Shown piece by piece: positions 1 to 9,118 of a stretch of 64,000 bases of DNA. The DNA is from Dryocola sp031988645 (GTDB lineage Bacteria > Pseudomonadota > Gammaproteobacteria > Enterobacterales > Enterobacteriaceae): contig NZ_CP150452.1 in the NCBI RefSeq assembly GCF_051307045.1, positions 3,596,001 through 3,660,000 of the forward strand, read 5' to 3'. The number at the start of each line of letters is the position of its first letter. The stretch's first letter is position 1. The notes below the pieces were generated by a model, which did no database searches, had not been told where the DNA came from, and was given only the letters and a program-made list of their open reading frames with translations. The translations under genes were made by a program, and so were the position numbers.

Positions 1-1896
1 ATCCGCCGCCGCGACGCGCAGCAGCTGCGCCTGTTTAAACTGGCGCAGCGCTTCAAGCTGCTGCTCTTCGTCGTCGTCCGGCACGCGCAGCAGATACTGG
101 CGCAGCTCGTCTTTATAAGCGTCCGTGGCCGTCGGCTGGTAGAGGGTGTTCGGATCGAGCAGCTCATCCAGCAGCAGCGGGTAACGCGCAAGCTGCCCGG
201 CAATCATTGGCGACGCGGCGCACAGCGTAATAAGGTGCTTGAGCGCGCCCTGATACTCCGTCAGCAATTCGAGATAGGTGGTGCGGGTGACAATGCCCAG
301 CAGCAGCGGCAGCAGGCGGGATAGCGGCAGCGGAGCATCGTTGCGCGAGCACGCCTCGCACAGCAGCCGCGGCATAAGCTGGTCCAGCACCTGGCGGCCG
401 CGCGGGCCAATGGTGCGTTTATCCGTATCCTGAAGGAATTCGCTGACCTGCCGCAGCACCTCGCCGCGCGCTTCGGGCGTCAGGTGGCTGAGCACGGCGG
501 TGGTGTCGTCGGCGTCGAGCGCGTCCAGCCACAGCTCGCGCCAGGCTTCGGCGATTTTGTCCTCGCCCGCCTCCGGCTCATCGTCGCCGATCAACTCGTT
601 GAATACCCGACGCACGGCGTTCATGTGCGTTTGCAGGGTAAGCTGCAGGGCATCCCAGCTATCTTCATTCATGCCCCAGGCAAGGCGGGCGCGATTAAGC
701 TCGTCGCCGGGCAGCGTCTGGGTCTGTTCGTCGTTGATGCTTTGCAGCAGGTTTTCAAGGCGACGCAGGTAGAGATAGGCTTCGCGCAGCCGATGATGGT
801 CGCCTTCGGGCAGCAGATGCAGCTGTTGAATGGCCGCAAGGGCGGGAAGCAGAGAACGGGACTGAAGCGACGGCTCGCGCCCGCCGCGAATAAGCTGGAA
901 AACCTGCACGATAAATTCGGTTTCGCGAATGCCGCCGGCGCCGAGCTTGATGTTATCCGTTAAGCCGCGGCGGCGCACTTCTCGGGCAATCATGCCTTTC
1001 ATATTGCGCAAAGACTGAATGACGCTGAAATCAATGTAGCGACGGAAGACGAAGGGACGCAGCATATTGCGCAGCTCCTGGCTCCACGCATCGTCCGTAT
1101 CGCCCATGATGCGCGCCTTAACCATCGCGTAGCGCTCCCAGTCGCGCCCCTGCTCCTGATAATAATCTTCCAGCGCGGCAAAGCTCAGCACCAGCGGGCC
1201 GCTGTCGCCAAAGGGACGCAGGCGCATATCCACGCGGTAGACAAAACCGTCCTGCGTAGGCTGGTCGAGCACCTTGATAAGCTTCTGCCCCAGCCGCGTA
1301 AAGAACTGCGCGTTATCCAGCTCGCGCCTTCCGCCCTGGGTCGAGCCGTTTTCAGGCCAGGCGAAAATGAGATCGATATCGGAGGAAAAGTTCAGCTCGC
1401 CGCCGCCGAGTTTCCCCATGCCGAGGATCATCAGCGGCTGCGGGACGCCATCGCGATTGCACGGCGTTCCCCACTCGCGACAACAGGCGGCATAAAGCCA
1501 GTCGCGAGCGGCGATAATCAGGGTTTCCGCCAGCACGCTCAGCTGCTGCAGCGAGCTTTCCGTCGCCACCAGCTGCAGCGTTTGCGCCCAGGCGATACGC
1601 ACCATAATGCGACGACGAAACAGGCGCAGCGCTTTCATTAAGGCCGCTTCGTCGCGCACTTCCTGCAGCTCGCTTTGCAGCCAGGCGGCATAGCGCTGCC
1701 ACTCTTGCTCCTCGGGCGGGCTGTGCTCCAGTTCCAGCAGCCAGGCGGGGTGCGCCACCACGCTGTCGCAAACAAAATCGCTGAACGTCAGCACGGCCTG
1801 CGCCTGGGCGCTCAGGCGTTGACTATCGATCTCTTGTGGCAGACGCGGCAATACCGCCTGCAGGTGCTGCTGTAAAAGGAGCGAGTGCGGCATCAT
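1..1896 (-). CDS. glnE: glutamine synthetase adenylyltransferase/adenylyl-removing enzyme, 5' part (cut by window edge)
   Basis: The minus-strand frame is open from 1896 to the window edge, giving the first 632 or so residues of a roughly 945-residue enzyme. GlnE adds AMP to glutamine synthetase and removes it in response to PII, so it sets ammonium assimilation. The part seen is the N-terminal adenylyl-removing domain and the central region. A nucleotidyltransferase motif (GGGELNF followed by SSDIDLIF) lies near residues 164-178, and long stretches match E. coli GlnE from memory. The second catalytic domain is outside the window. ATG at 1896 aligns with the E. coli start; ATG at 1893 is an in-frame alternative with better spacing from the GGGA ribosome site. 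ygiF ends 18 bp upstream, so the two are probably co-transcribed. Confidence 0.97.
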   Translation of the reverse strand, partial: MMPHSLLLQQHLQAVLPRLPQEIDSQRLSAQAQAVLTFSDFVCDSVVAHPAWLLELEHSPPEEQEWQRYAAWLQSELQEVRDEAALMKALRLFRRRIMVRIAWAQTLQLVATESSLQQLSVLAETLIIAARDWLYAACCREWGTPCNRDGVPQPLMILGMGKLGGGELNFSSDIDLIFAWPENGSTQGGRRELDNAQFFTRLGQKLIKVLDQPTQDGFVYRVDMRLRPFGDSGPLVLSFAALEDYYQEQGRDWERYAMVKARIMGDTDDAWSQELRNMLRPFVFRRYIDFSVIQSLRNMKGMIAREVRRRGLTDNIKLGAGGIRETEFIVQVFQLIRGGREPSLQSRSLLPALAAIQQLHLLPEGDHHRLREAYLYLRRLENLLQSINDEQTQTLPGDELNRARLAWGMNEDSWDALQLTLQTHMNAVRRVFNELIGDDEPEAGEDKIAEAWRELWLDALDADDTTAVLSHLTPEARGEVLRQVSEFLQDTDKRTIGPRGRQVLDQLMPRLLCEACSRNDAPLPLSRLLPLLLGIVTRTTYLELLTEYQGALKHLITLCAASPMIAGQLARYPLLLDELLDPNTLYQPTATDAYKDELRQYLLRVPDDDEEQQLEALRQFKQAQLLRVAAAD

Positions 1897-1914
1897 ATTA
1901 TCCCGACAAGATGG

Positions 1915-3213
1915 TTATTTCCCGCTGTGCAGCCAGAACGGCGCCTGCGAGATGGCTTCATTACGGTAATGTTCGATTTCAATCTGCTGGCGCGTGGTGA
2001 TGGCGTGGCGCAGCCCCTGCCAGTTATCCAGCCACGGCTGGGTTATCGCATCATCATAGACGCCGGCTAACAGGCGAATGGAGTCGGTTTCACGCGCCAG
2101 ACGCGGCAGCTGATCGCCATAGCTGTCGCCGAGCGGGCGCTGGAAGGTGGCGCGAAGCTCCGCCGCGTGGCGGGAAAGATGGGTATCCGCAAAGCGTTTA
2201 AAGGAGCCGGCAAGCTTAGCGCCGCCTTTTTCATCGACAAACTTTTGCCACTCGCGATTCACCAGCCATTCGGTCAGCGCAAGCTTCGCCTGGCCGCTTT
2301 GCGGGCTGTAAACCAGCTCTTCCGCCTTCAGATTTTGAGCCAGCTGCGCTTCATAAGCCATCAGCAGCTCACGTAAGTGAGTGCTCGCTTTACGCGGTAC
2401 AATGCCGCCGAACAGCGCCAGCGCATGGCGGACCAGGCCCACGCCGTTCAGCACCGCATTTTTCGCCGCTTTGCTGCCGCGTATCCACAGCTCTTCATGA
2501 TATTGCCAGTGCTCAAGCGCCATCTCCAGAGCGCCTTCCAGCCCCTGCTCAACCGTGGCTTTTGGCGGCAGGTGCAGTACGCCCAGCGGTTTAATTTCGC
2601 GCGGCGCATTGCCGGACGCCAGGTGATAGCCGCGTGCGGCCTTGCTCAGGTTTCCCTGACGCAGACCCGGTCGGGCAACCAGCTGCTGCGCCAGCTCAAG
2701 CACCGCCGCCGTTTCGCCTGCAAGCAGTTCAAGCTCCAGCTCGCACAGCGGCTCGTTTAGCTCGCCGGCTTTCACTTCCCCCAGGTCCAGAGCCAGCTCA
2801 ATCTTGCTGCCACGGTGAGTGACCACCCACTTTTCGCGAGCAAAATCAGTGGTGAACAGCGGCTTCAGCGCCTGCTGCAGGGCCGCGGGTATGACGCCTT
2901 GCGGCCAGACCTCGGCGGGAAACAGCGTCAGATCGAGCTCCGGCTTGCTGAGGTCGACATTGTATTCAGGGCGCTGATGCAGTCCGCCGGTTACGCGGCC
3001 GGCAATTTTCATCGTCATTTCATAGCGGCCGTCCACCCCGCGGATGCGCAGCCCCATATCGTGGCTACGCAGGGTGTTATCCGCTGTTTCATAATAAATA
3101 TTAAGCAGCTGGCGAGGCTCAGCATGTTCGCTTTCAAGGGAGTTTAAGGTGCTGCGCAGATCGTCCAGCGCCGCTGGATTAACGATAAATTTGAGTTCGA
3201 TTTCTTGAGGCAT
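1915..3213 (-). CDS. ygiF: inorganic triphosphatase, CYTH-CHAD protein
   Basis: YgiF hydrolyses inorganic triphosphate. The N-terminal CYTH domain (about residues 1-200) opens with the diagnostic ExExK motif, seen as EIELK at residues 4-8. The C-terminal half is a helical CHAD domain rich in His and Arg, as in polyphosphate-binding proteins. The frame runs further upstream to 3252, but the E. coli protein begins MAQEIEL, so the ATG at 3213 (MPQEIEL) is chosen. It gives 432 residues, the usual length. The gene lies just upstream of glnE on the same strand and diverges from ygiM. Confidence 0.95.
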   Translation of the reverse strand: MPQEIELKFIVNPAALDDLRSTLNSLESEHAEPRQLLNIYYETADNTLRSHDMGLRIRGVDGRYEMTMKIAGRVTGGLHQRPEYNVDLSKPELDLTLFPAEVWPQGVIPAALQQALKPLFTTDFAREKWVVTHRGSKIELALDLGEVKAGELNEPLCELELELLAGETAAVLELAQQLVARPGLRQGNLSKAARGYHLASGNAPREIKPLGVLHLPPKATVEQGLEGALEMALEHWQYHEELWIRGSKAAKNAVLNGVGLVRHALALFGGIVPRKASTHLRELLMAYEAQLAQNLKAEELVYSPQSGQAKLALTEWLVNREWQKFVDEKGGAKLAGSFKRFADTHLSRHAAELRATFQRPLGDSYGDQLPRLARETDSIRLLAGVYDDAITQPWLDNWQGLRHAITTRQQIEIEHYRNEAISQAPFWLHSGK

Positions 3214-3477
3214 CGTCTTTTTACTTTTGGTTGCGGTCACACGGGATGACATCCCGGCGAACTAAATAGCGAGTTGCTGGTCAGTAGATAATATTTTGCC
3301 GTAAATTGCCACGCATGACGCGCAATTTGACGAGCGGATATTCATCTGAAAAAGGTTAACACCATGCACAAGTGGCGAAATTCACACCAGGATGATTCCC
3401 ATTCAGGTTTACGGATTGCACCGTCAGACTGATGCCACTACTATCGTTCCACACTTTATGACAATAATGACGAACTA

Positions 3478-4098
3478 ATGCAGAAATTACGCCTGATTTG
3501 CCTTACTTTGCTCTCTCTTAGCGTTACCGTTGTGGCTCATGCCGATGAAAAACGTTATGTCTCTGACGAATTAAACACCTGGGTTCGTAGCGGCCCGGGT
3601 GATAACTATCGCCTGCTGGGTACGGTAAACGCGGGCGAAGAAGTGACCCTTCTGCAAAGTAACGAAGAAACCAAATACGGCCAGGTGCGCGACAGCAACG
3701 GCCGCACCTCCTGGATCCCGCTGGCGCAGCTAAGCACCAATCCAAGCCTGCGCACCCGCGTGCCCGTTCTGGAACAGCAGGTTAAAGACCTGACCGACAA
3801 GCTCACCAATATCGACACCACCTGGAACCAGCGCACCGCGGAGATGCAGCAGAAAGTCGCGCAGAGCGACAGCGTTATCAACGGTCTGAAACAGGAAAAT
3901 CAGCAGCTTAAAAACCAGCTGATCGTCGCGCAGAAAAAAGTGAACGCCGCGAACGTGCAGCTTGACGACAAGCAGCGCGCCATCATTATGCAGTGGTTTA
4001 TGTACGGCGGCGGCGTATTAGGCGTAGGCCTGCTGTTTGGCCTGCTGCTGCCGCACATGATCCCAAGCCGTAAGAAGAAAGACCGCTGGATGAACTGA
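3478..4098 (+). CDS. ygiM: YgiM family SH3-domain membrane-anchored protein
   Basis: This 206-residue envelope protein has a Sec signal peptide with likely cleavage after Ala-His-Ala at residues 20-22. It continues with a bacterial SH3 domain (about 24-90), a Gln/Lys-rich coiled coil (about 95-160), one transmembrane helix (about 173-194) and a short basic cytoplasmic tail. This is the standard architecture of the family (TIGR04211 type) that sits beside cca in enterobacteria. Its biochemical role is not established. It is divergent from ygiF across 264 bp and is followed 66 bp later by cca on the same strand. Confidence 0.93.
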   Translation: MQKLRLICLTLLSLSVTVVAHADEKRYVSDELNTWVRSGPGDNYRLLGTVNAGEEVTLLQSNEETKYGQVRDSNGRTSWIPLAQLSTNPSLRTRVPVLEQQVKDLTDKLTNIDTTWNQRTAEMQQKVAQSDSVINGLKQENQQLKNQLIVAQKKVNAANVQLDDKQRAIIMQWFMYGGGVLGVGLLFGLLLPHMIPSRKKKDRWMN

Positions 4099-4164
4099 TC
4101 CGCAACCCTGTATCCTACAATTACGTATTATTCGTAATTTTAAGCTGATGCAGGGGTGTAAAGA

Positions 4165-5406
4165 GTGAAGATTTATCTGGTCGGTGGCGCCGTTCGCGAT
4201 GGGTTGTTAAAACTACCGGTCAAAGATAAAGATTGGGTGGTGGTCGGCGCTACCCCGCAGGAGATGCTGAACGCGGGTTTCCAGCAGGTTGGAAAAGATT
4301 TCCCCGTGTTCCTGCATCCGCAATCCCGCGAAGAGTACGCGCTGGCGCGCACCGAGCGTAAAGCCGGGCAGGGTTATACAGGATTCACCTGTTATGCCGC
4401 GCCGGACGTCACGCTTGAGCAGGATTTACTGCGCCGCGATCTGACGATCAACGCTATAGCCCAGGATGAACACGGCGAGCTTGTCGATCCCTGTAACGGC
4501 CTCGCCGACATAGAAAAGCGCCTGCTGCGTCACGTCTCCCCTGCTTTCAACGAAGATCCGCTGCGCGTTCTGCGCGTGGCGCGGTTCGCCGCACGCTACG
4601 CCCATCTTAATTTCCAAATCGCTCCGGAAACCATGACGCTGATGCAAAGCATGGCCGCAAGCGGCGAACTCGAACATCTGACGCCGGAGCGAGTCTGGAA
4701 AGAAACGGAAAATGCGCTGACCAGCCGAAATCCGCAGGTTTACTTTGACGTGCTGCGCAAATGCGGCGCGCTGGCCGTGCTGTTCCCTGAAATCGACGCG
4801 CTGTTTGGCGTACCTGCTCCGGCCAAATGGCACCCTGAAATCGACACCGGCATTCACGTATTGATGACGCTCGCTATCGCAGCCCAGCTCAGCCCGGAGG
4901 TCGACGTTCGCTTTGCCACGCTTTGCCACGATCTTGGCAAGGGGTTAACGCCCAAAGAGTTCTGGCCCCGTCATCACGGCCACGGCCCGGCCGGCGTAAA
5001 ACTGGTGGAGAATATCTGTCAGAGAATGCGCGTGCCGAACGAGATCCGCGATCTGGCCAAACTGGTGGCGGAATATCACGATCTGATCCACACCTTCCCA
5101 ATCCTGCAGCCGAAAACGGTCGTAAAGCTGTTCGATGCTATCGACGCCTGGCGCAAACCGCACCGCGTCGAGCAGATAGCCCTTACCAGCGAGGCTGACG
5201 CGCGTGGACGCACCGGTTTTGAAGGCAGCGACTATCCGCAGGGACGACAGCTGCGCGCGGCCTGGGAAGCGGCGCAGAAGGTGACAAATAAAGAAGTGAT
5301 TGATGCCGGCTTTAGCGGCCCGGCGATTCGCGAGGAGCTGACCAGGCGCCGTATTGAAGCCGTTGCGAAGTGGAAAGCAGAAAACTACCCCCAGCCGCAG
5401 GACTGA
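4165..5406 (+). CDS. cca: multifunctional CCA tRNA nucleotidyltransferase
   Basis: Cca adds or repairs the 3' CCA end of tRNAs. The class II nucleotidyltransferase head shows GGAVRD at residues 7-12 and the metal-binding DxD pair at Asp21 and Asp23. An HD phosphohydrolase domain carries His255-Asp256 within CHDLGKG, which in gammaproteobacteria gives extra 2'-phosphatase, cyclic phosphodiesterase and phosphatase activities. The length of 413 residues matches the family (412 in E. coli). The start is GTG at 4165, preceded by a CAGGGG ribosome-binding site. It converges on uppP with only 11 bp between the stops. Confidence 0.97.
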   Translation: MKIYLVGGAVRDGLLKLPVKDKDWVVVGATPQEMLNAGFQQVGKDFPVFLHPQSREEYALARTERKAGQGYTGFTCYAAPDVTLEQDLLRRDLTINAIAQDEHGELVDPCNGLADIEKRLLRHVSPAFNEDPLRVLRVARFAARYAHLNFQIAPETMTLMQSMAASGELEHLTPERVWKETENALTSRNPQVYFDVLRKCGALAVLFPEIDALFGVPAPAKWHPEIDTGIHVLMTLAIAAQLSPEVDVRFATLCHDLGKGLTPKEFWPRHHGHGPAGVKLVENICQRMRVPNEIRDLAKLVAEYHDLIHTFPILQPKTVVKLFDAIDAWRKPHRVEQIALTSEADARGRTGFEGSDYPQGRQLRAAWEAAQKVTNKEVIDAGFSGPAIREELTRRRIEAVAKWKAENYPQPQD

Positions 5407-5417
5407 GGGCGTCTGAC

Positions 5418-6236
5418 CTATATGAAGACGAAATAAACCGCGGCGGCTACGAAGAAGCGATAGATAGCAAACGGAATAAACGACATGCGTTTGATTATCT
5501 GCAGGAAGGTTTTAATCGCAATCAGGGCCACCACAAACGCGGTGACGAAGCCCACGGCAAACATCGGCACATCCGCCATCGTCAGGAAGCCGATGCTCTT
5601 ATAAACGTCCAGCGCCGTCGCGCCCAGCATCATCGGCACGGCCAGCAGGAAGGAAAACTCAGACGCGGCGTAGCGGCTTACGCCCATCAGCATGCCGCCG
5701 GAAATAGTGGCGCCGGAACGGGAGAAGCCGGGCCAGAGTGCCAGACACTGGAAGCAGCCGATGACAAACGCCTGACGATAGGTCATATCGTCCACGCCAA
5801 CGGCGCGCGGCTCTTTTGGTTTTAACAGCTCGGCGGCAATCAGCAGCACGCCGCCGACAACCAGGGCGTACATAACGTTAACAGGATTAAACAGGGACTT
5901 GATGGTGTCGTGGAAGATAAGTCCCAGCACCACGGCAGGAACCATACCCAGCAGAATATGAATCAACGAAAGGCGGCCTTTACCCATGCCTTCATGCGGC
6001 GGGCGACCAAAATGGATACCGATCAGGCCAAACAGACGACGCCAGAACATCACTACCACAGCGAGGATTGAACCGAGCTGAATCACCACTTCAAATGTTT
6101 TGGCGGTGTCACCTTCAAATCCCAGCAGGTGTCCGACAATAATCATATGCCCGGTGGACGAGACAGGTAAAAATTCCGTTAACCCCTCAACCACACCGAG
6201 AATCGCGGCAATCGCCAGCGAGTGAAAATCGCTCAT
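5418..6236 (-). CDS. uppP: undecaprenyl-diphosphatase
   Basis: This integral membrane enzyme (formerly BacA) dephosphorylates undecaprenyl diphosphate to recycle the lipid carrier for peptidoglycan and other envelope polymers; excess gives bacitracin resistance. The 272-residue protein is hydrophobic throughout. It shows both signature blocks: an EGLTEFLPVSSTGH stretch near the N terminus and PGFSRSG in the middle, which together form the active site. Family length is 270-275. It lies downstream of folB in the same direction, with a hairpin between them, and converges on cca. Confidence 0.97.
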   Translation of the reverse strand: MSDFHSLAIAAILGVVEGLTEFLPVSSTGHMIIVGHLLGFEGDTAKTFEVVIQLGSILAVVVMFWRRLFGLIGIHFGRPPHEGMGKGRLSLIHILLGMVPAVVLGLIFHDTIKSLFNPVNVMYALVVGGVLLIAAELLKPKEPRAVGVDDMTYRQAFVIGCFQCLALWPGFSRSGATISGGMLMGVSRYAASEFSFLLAVPMMLGATALDVYKSIGFLTMADVPMFAVGFVTAFVVALIAIKTFLQIIKRMSFIPFAIYRFFVAAAVYFVFI

Positions 6237-6264
6237 TTATAAATCCTCATACCCCTAAAAAAAC

Positions 6265-6298
6265 ACAAAAAAGCGGCGTGCGAGATGCGGCCGCCGCA
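6265..6298 (-). terminator. probable folB terminator
   Basis: On the minus strand a GCGGCG/CGCCGC stem (6273-6278 and 6292-6297) is followed by a run of six T residues. It lies 54 bp beyond the folB stop and 29 bp before uppP, so it should reduce read-through into uppP. Confidence 0.6.
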
Positions 6299-6351
6299 AA
6301 AGGTTACTGGCTATGACCAGCTTAGATACGTTTGGTTTAAAAATTATGAAC

Positions 6352-6720
6352 TTATTTGTTTGCTTTCGGATTACTGCCACGCTCGATGACGACGCCGACG
6401 TTGGCCGCCTGAGCGACCGCGCCAGGCTTGCTGACTTTCAGCCTTACCCAGGGTGAATTAAAGCGCGCCAGCAGCAGCTGGGCCACCTCTTCCGCCACGC
6501 GTTCAACCAGCGCGAAACGGCCGCCCGCAACGTGGCTGATAACCGCCTCGCTGACGTCCGCATAGCTCAGGCAGTCGTTCACGTCGTCGCTTGCCGCGGC
6601 CGCCCGGTTGTCCCATGCCATTTCGATATCGAATATCAGCTTCTGGCTGATGGTCTGTTCCCAGTCATACACCCCGATGGTGGTGATTACCGTTAGTTGC
6701 TCTATAAATACAATATCCAT
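6352..6720 (-). CDS. folB: dihydroneopterin aldolase/epimerase
   Basis: FolB converts 7,8-dihydroneopterin to 6-hydroxymethyl-dihydropterin in folate synthesis. The 122-residue product matches E. coli FolB almost throughout, including MDIVFIEQL at the start, the GVYDWE stretch with the active-site Glu, and the KPGAVA region with the catalytic Lys. A GTG immediately upstream at 6723 is in frame, but the ATG at 6720 aligns with the family start and sits 6 bases from an AGGG ribosome site. It is transcribed divergently from plsY. Confidence 0.96.
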   Translation of the reverse strand: MDIVFIEQLTVITTIGVYDWEQTISQKLIFDIEMAWDNRAAAASDDVNDCLSYADVSEAVISHVAGGRFALVERVAEEVAQLLLARFNSPWVRLKVSKPGAVAQAANVGVVIERGSNPKANK

Positions 6721-6827
6721 CACGCCCTGCCTGGTTTTTGGTTACGCCAGATACCACTTCCGACGAAATATGCGTATTATCCACAAATGCGAAGAATACA
6801 ACGACACTTTCAAAATGGAACAGCGTT

Positions 6828-7445
6828 ATGAGTGCAATCGCGCCTGGCATGATTCTCCTCGCGTATCTTTGCGGCTCAATTTCTAGCGCCATTCTGGTTT
6901 GCCGCCTCGCGGGCCTCCCGGACCCGAGAGAGAGCGGTTCAGGTAATCCAGGAGCGACAAACGTCTTACGTATTGGTGGCAAAGGCGCAGCCGTAGCGGT
7001 ACTCATTTTTGATATTTTAAAAGGTATGCTGCCGGTCTGGGCGGCCTATGCGATGGGCGTTACCCCCTTCTGGCTCGGGCTGATCGCCATCGCCGCATGC
7101 CTTGGCCATATCTGGCCGGTATTCTTTAAATTCCGCGGTGGAAAAGGTGTGGCGACGGCTTTCGGCGCCATTGCGCCTATCGGCTTCGATTTAACCGGCG
7201 TGATGGCGGGAACCTGGCTTCTTAGCGTACTGCTTAGCGGCTACTCTTCCCTGGGCGCGATCATCAGCGCGCTTATCGCCCCGTTTTACGTCTGGTGGTT
7301 CAAACCGCAGTTCACTTTCCCGGTCGCCATGCTCTCCTGCCTGATTCTGATGCGCCATCACGATAATATTCAGCGCCTGTGGCGCGGCCAGGAAACCAAA
7401 ATCTGGAAGAAGCTGCGCAAGAATAAAGACAAAAAAAAGGAGTGA
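6828..7445 (+). CDS. plsY: glycerol-3-phosphate acyltransferase PlsY
   Basis: PlsY is an inner-membrane enzyme that transfers the acyl group from acyl-phosphate to glycerol-3-phosphate, the first step of phospholipid synthesis. The 205 residues match E. coli PlsY in length and sequence. Conserved cytoplasmic motifs are visible: SGSGNPGATNVLR near residue 37, GHIWPVFFKFRGGKGVAT near 92-110 and a later acyltransferase loop. The frame is open about 30 codons upstream, but MSAIAPG at 6828 is the family start. The stop codon lies within the hairpin that ends tsaD on the other strand. Confidence 0.96.
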   Translation: MSAIAPGMILLAYLCGSISSAILVCRLAGLPDPRESGSGNPGATNVLRIGGKGAAVAVLIFDILKGMLPVWAAYAMGVTPFWLGLIAIAACLGHIWPVFFKFRGGKGVATAFGAIAPIGFDLTGVMAGTWLLSVLLSGYSSLGAIISALIAPFYVWWFKPQFTFPVAMLSCLILMRHHDNIQRLWRGQETKIWKKLRKNKDKKKE

Positions 7446-7458
7446 TTTCTCACTCCTT
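7431..7458 (-). terminator. tsaD terminator (overlaps plsY stop)
   Basis: A 9-bp stem (7437-7445 with 7450-7458, 4-nt loop) is followed on the minus strand by a T8 run, a classic intrinsic terminator for tsaD. The plus-strand stop codon of plsY is inside the stem. Confidence 0.75.
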
Positions 7459-7479
7459 CCTGCGGATGCCGCAATCCTT

Positions 7480-8493
7480 TTACGCCGCGGGTAGCTCCGC
7501 CAGCGGCCAGCGCGGCCGCACCGTTACGCTCAGCTCCCCTGCCGTTCCCGCCTTCAGGCGAATCATCCCCGCATAGGCAATCATTGCGCCGTTGTCGGTG
7601 CAAAATTCCGGACGCGCGTAAAAGACTTCGCCGCGGCGTTTGGCCATCAGCTCTTCCATACGCGCTCGCAAAGTGCGGTTGGCGCTGACGCCGCCCGCCA
7701 TCACCAGCCTTTTGAAACCGGTCTGCTCCAGGGCGCGTTTACATTTAATGGCCAGCGTATCAACAACCGCATCTTCAAAGGCGCGAGCGATATCGGCGCG
7801 GGTCTGGTCGTCTGCTTCGTTGCCGCGAATGGTGTTTGCGGCAAACGTTTTCAGGCCGGAGAAGCTGAAATCAAGCCCCGGACGGTCCGTCATAGGACGA
7901 GGGAAAACAAAGCGCCCTTCCGTGCCCTGCGACGCCATTTTTGACAGCATCGGGCCGCCCGGGTAGTCAAGCCCCAGCAGCTTAGCCGTTTTATCGAAAG
8001 CTTCGCCCGCGGCGTCGTCAATGGATTCGCCCAGCAGCTCATACTGGCCGATACCGGTTACGCTAATCAATTGCGTATGGCCGCCGGACACCAGCAGCGC
8101 GACGAACGGAAACGCCGGCGGGTTATCCTCAAGCATCGGCGCTAAAAGGTGGCCTTCCATATGGTGCACCGGCACGGCAGGCACATCCCAGGCAAACGCC
8201 AGCGAGCGGCCAACGGTTGCGCCCACTAAAAGGGCTCCGACCAGGCCGGGACCCGCGGTATAGGCCACGCCGTCGATATCCTGAGCGCTTAAACCCGCCT
8301 CTTTCAGCGCAGCCTGAATCAGGGGCACGGTTTTACGCACGTGGTCGCGGGAGGCCAGTTCCGGCACCACGCCGCCGTAGTCGGCGTGCAGTTTCACCTG
8401 ACTATACAATTGGTTGGCTAACAGCCCCTTCTCATCGTCATAAATGGCGATGCCGGTTTCATCACAGGATGTCTCTATACCCAGTACACGCAT
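7480..8493 (-). CDS. tsaD: tRNA threonylcarbamoyladenosine transferase TsaD
   Basis: TsaD, with TsaB and TsaE, transfers the threonylcarbamoyl group to A37 of tRNAs that read ANN codons. The protein has the usual 337 residues and the ASKHA-fold signatures: GIETSCDETG at residues 5-14 and the iron-binding His111 and His115 in HHMEGHLL. The ATG at 8493 is the only good start. It diverges from rpsU across the regulatory region of the macromolecular-synthesis operon, the conserved enterobacterial arrangement. Confidence 0.97.
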   Translation of the reverse strand: MRVLGIETSCDETGIAIYDDEKGLLANQLYSQVKLHADYGGVVPELASRDHVRKTVPLIQAALKEAGLSAQDIDGVAYTAGPGLVGALLVGATVGRSLAFAWDVPAVPVHHMEGHLLAPMLEDNPPAFPFVALLVSGGHTQLISVTGIGQYELLGESIDDAAGEAFDKTAKLLGLDYPGGPMLSKMASQGTEGRFVFPRPMTDRPGLDFSFSGLKTFAANTIRGNEADDQTRADIARAFEDAVVDTLAIKCKRALEQTGFKRLVMAGGVSANRTLRARMEELMAKRRGEVFYARPEFCTDNGAMIAYAGMIRLKAGTAGELSVTVRPRWPLAELPAA

Positions 8494-8559
8494 GGCTTTC
8501 TCTACCTCAAAGTCTTGCGGCGAAGTTTATGCTTACGGACCGCCATTGTAAAACTTTGC

Positions 8560-8588
8560 TCACCTATTGTGCCGAGGTGGTGTATAAT
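8560..8588 (+). promoter_or_regulatory. candidate promoter of the rpsU-dnaG-rpoD operon
   Basis: A perfect TATAAT lies at 8583-8588, about 150 bp before rpsU. No strong -35 box is visible at 17 bp (TCACCT at 8560-8565). Promoters for this operon are known in this tsaD-rpsU gap in E. coli, so position and -10 box agree, but the exact start is inferred. Confidence 0.5.
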
Positions 8589-8734
8589 CCTCGCCCCTGG
8601 AAGATTCCGGCCTTAAAAGCCAGGTTTCTGGTTGTCCGGTGCTTTACAAAGCAGCAAGAGTTGCAGTAAAATTCCGCACCATTTTGAAATAGCTGGCGCA
8701 TCAGTCAGCGGCAAACCGAATTTATCAAAGGTGA

Positions 8735-8956
<222 letters not shown>

Positions 8957-9004
8957 TTGCCTGGGGGTTTACCCCTCCGGAACAGACAAGTAGTAGTTGT
9001 AAAG

Positions 9005-9038
9005 GCCGTGCTTCCGAAAGGAATGCGCGGCTTATTTT
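9005..9038 (+). terminator. rpsU-dnaG intercistronic attenuating terminator
   Basis: GCCGTGCTTCC pairs with GGAATGCGCGGC around a GAAA tetraloop (one bulge and a G-U pair), followed by TTATTTT. It lies 49 bp after rpsU. A partial terminator at this position is known in the E. coli operon and lowers dnaG expression relative to rpsU. Confidence 0.65.
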
Positions 9039-9118
9039 CGTTTATGAACTGACCTGCCCTACGGTGCCTGGCGCGCTTTTAAGCTCAACGGAATAACTTA
9101 CGGGGTCAAACGGGGCCT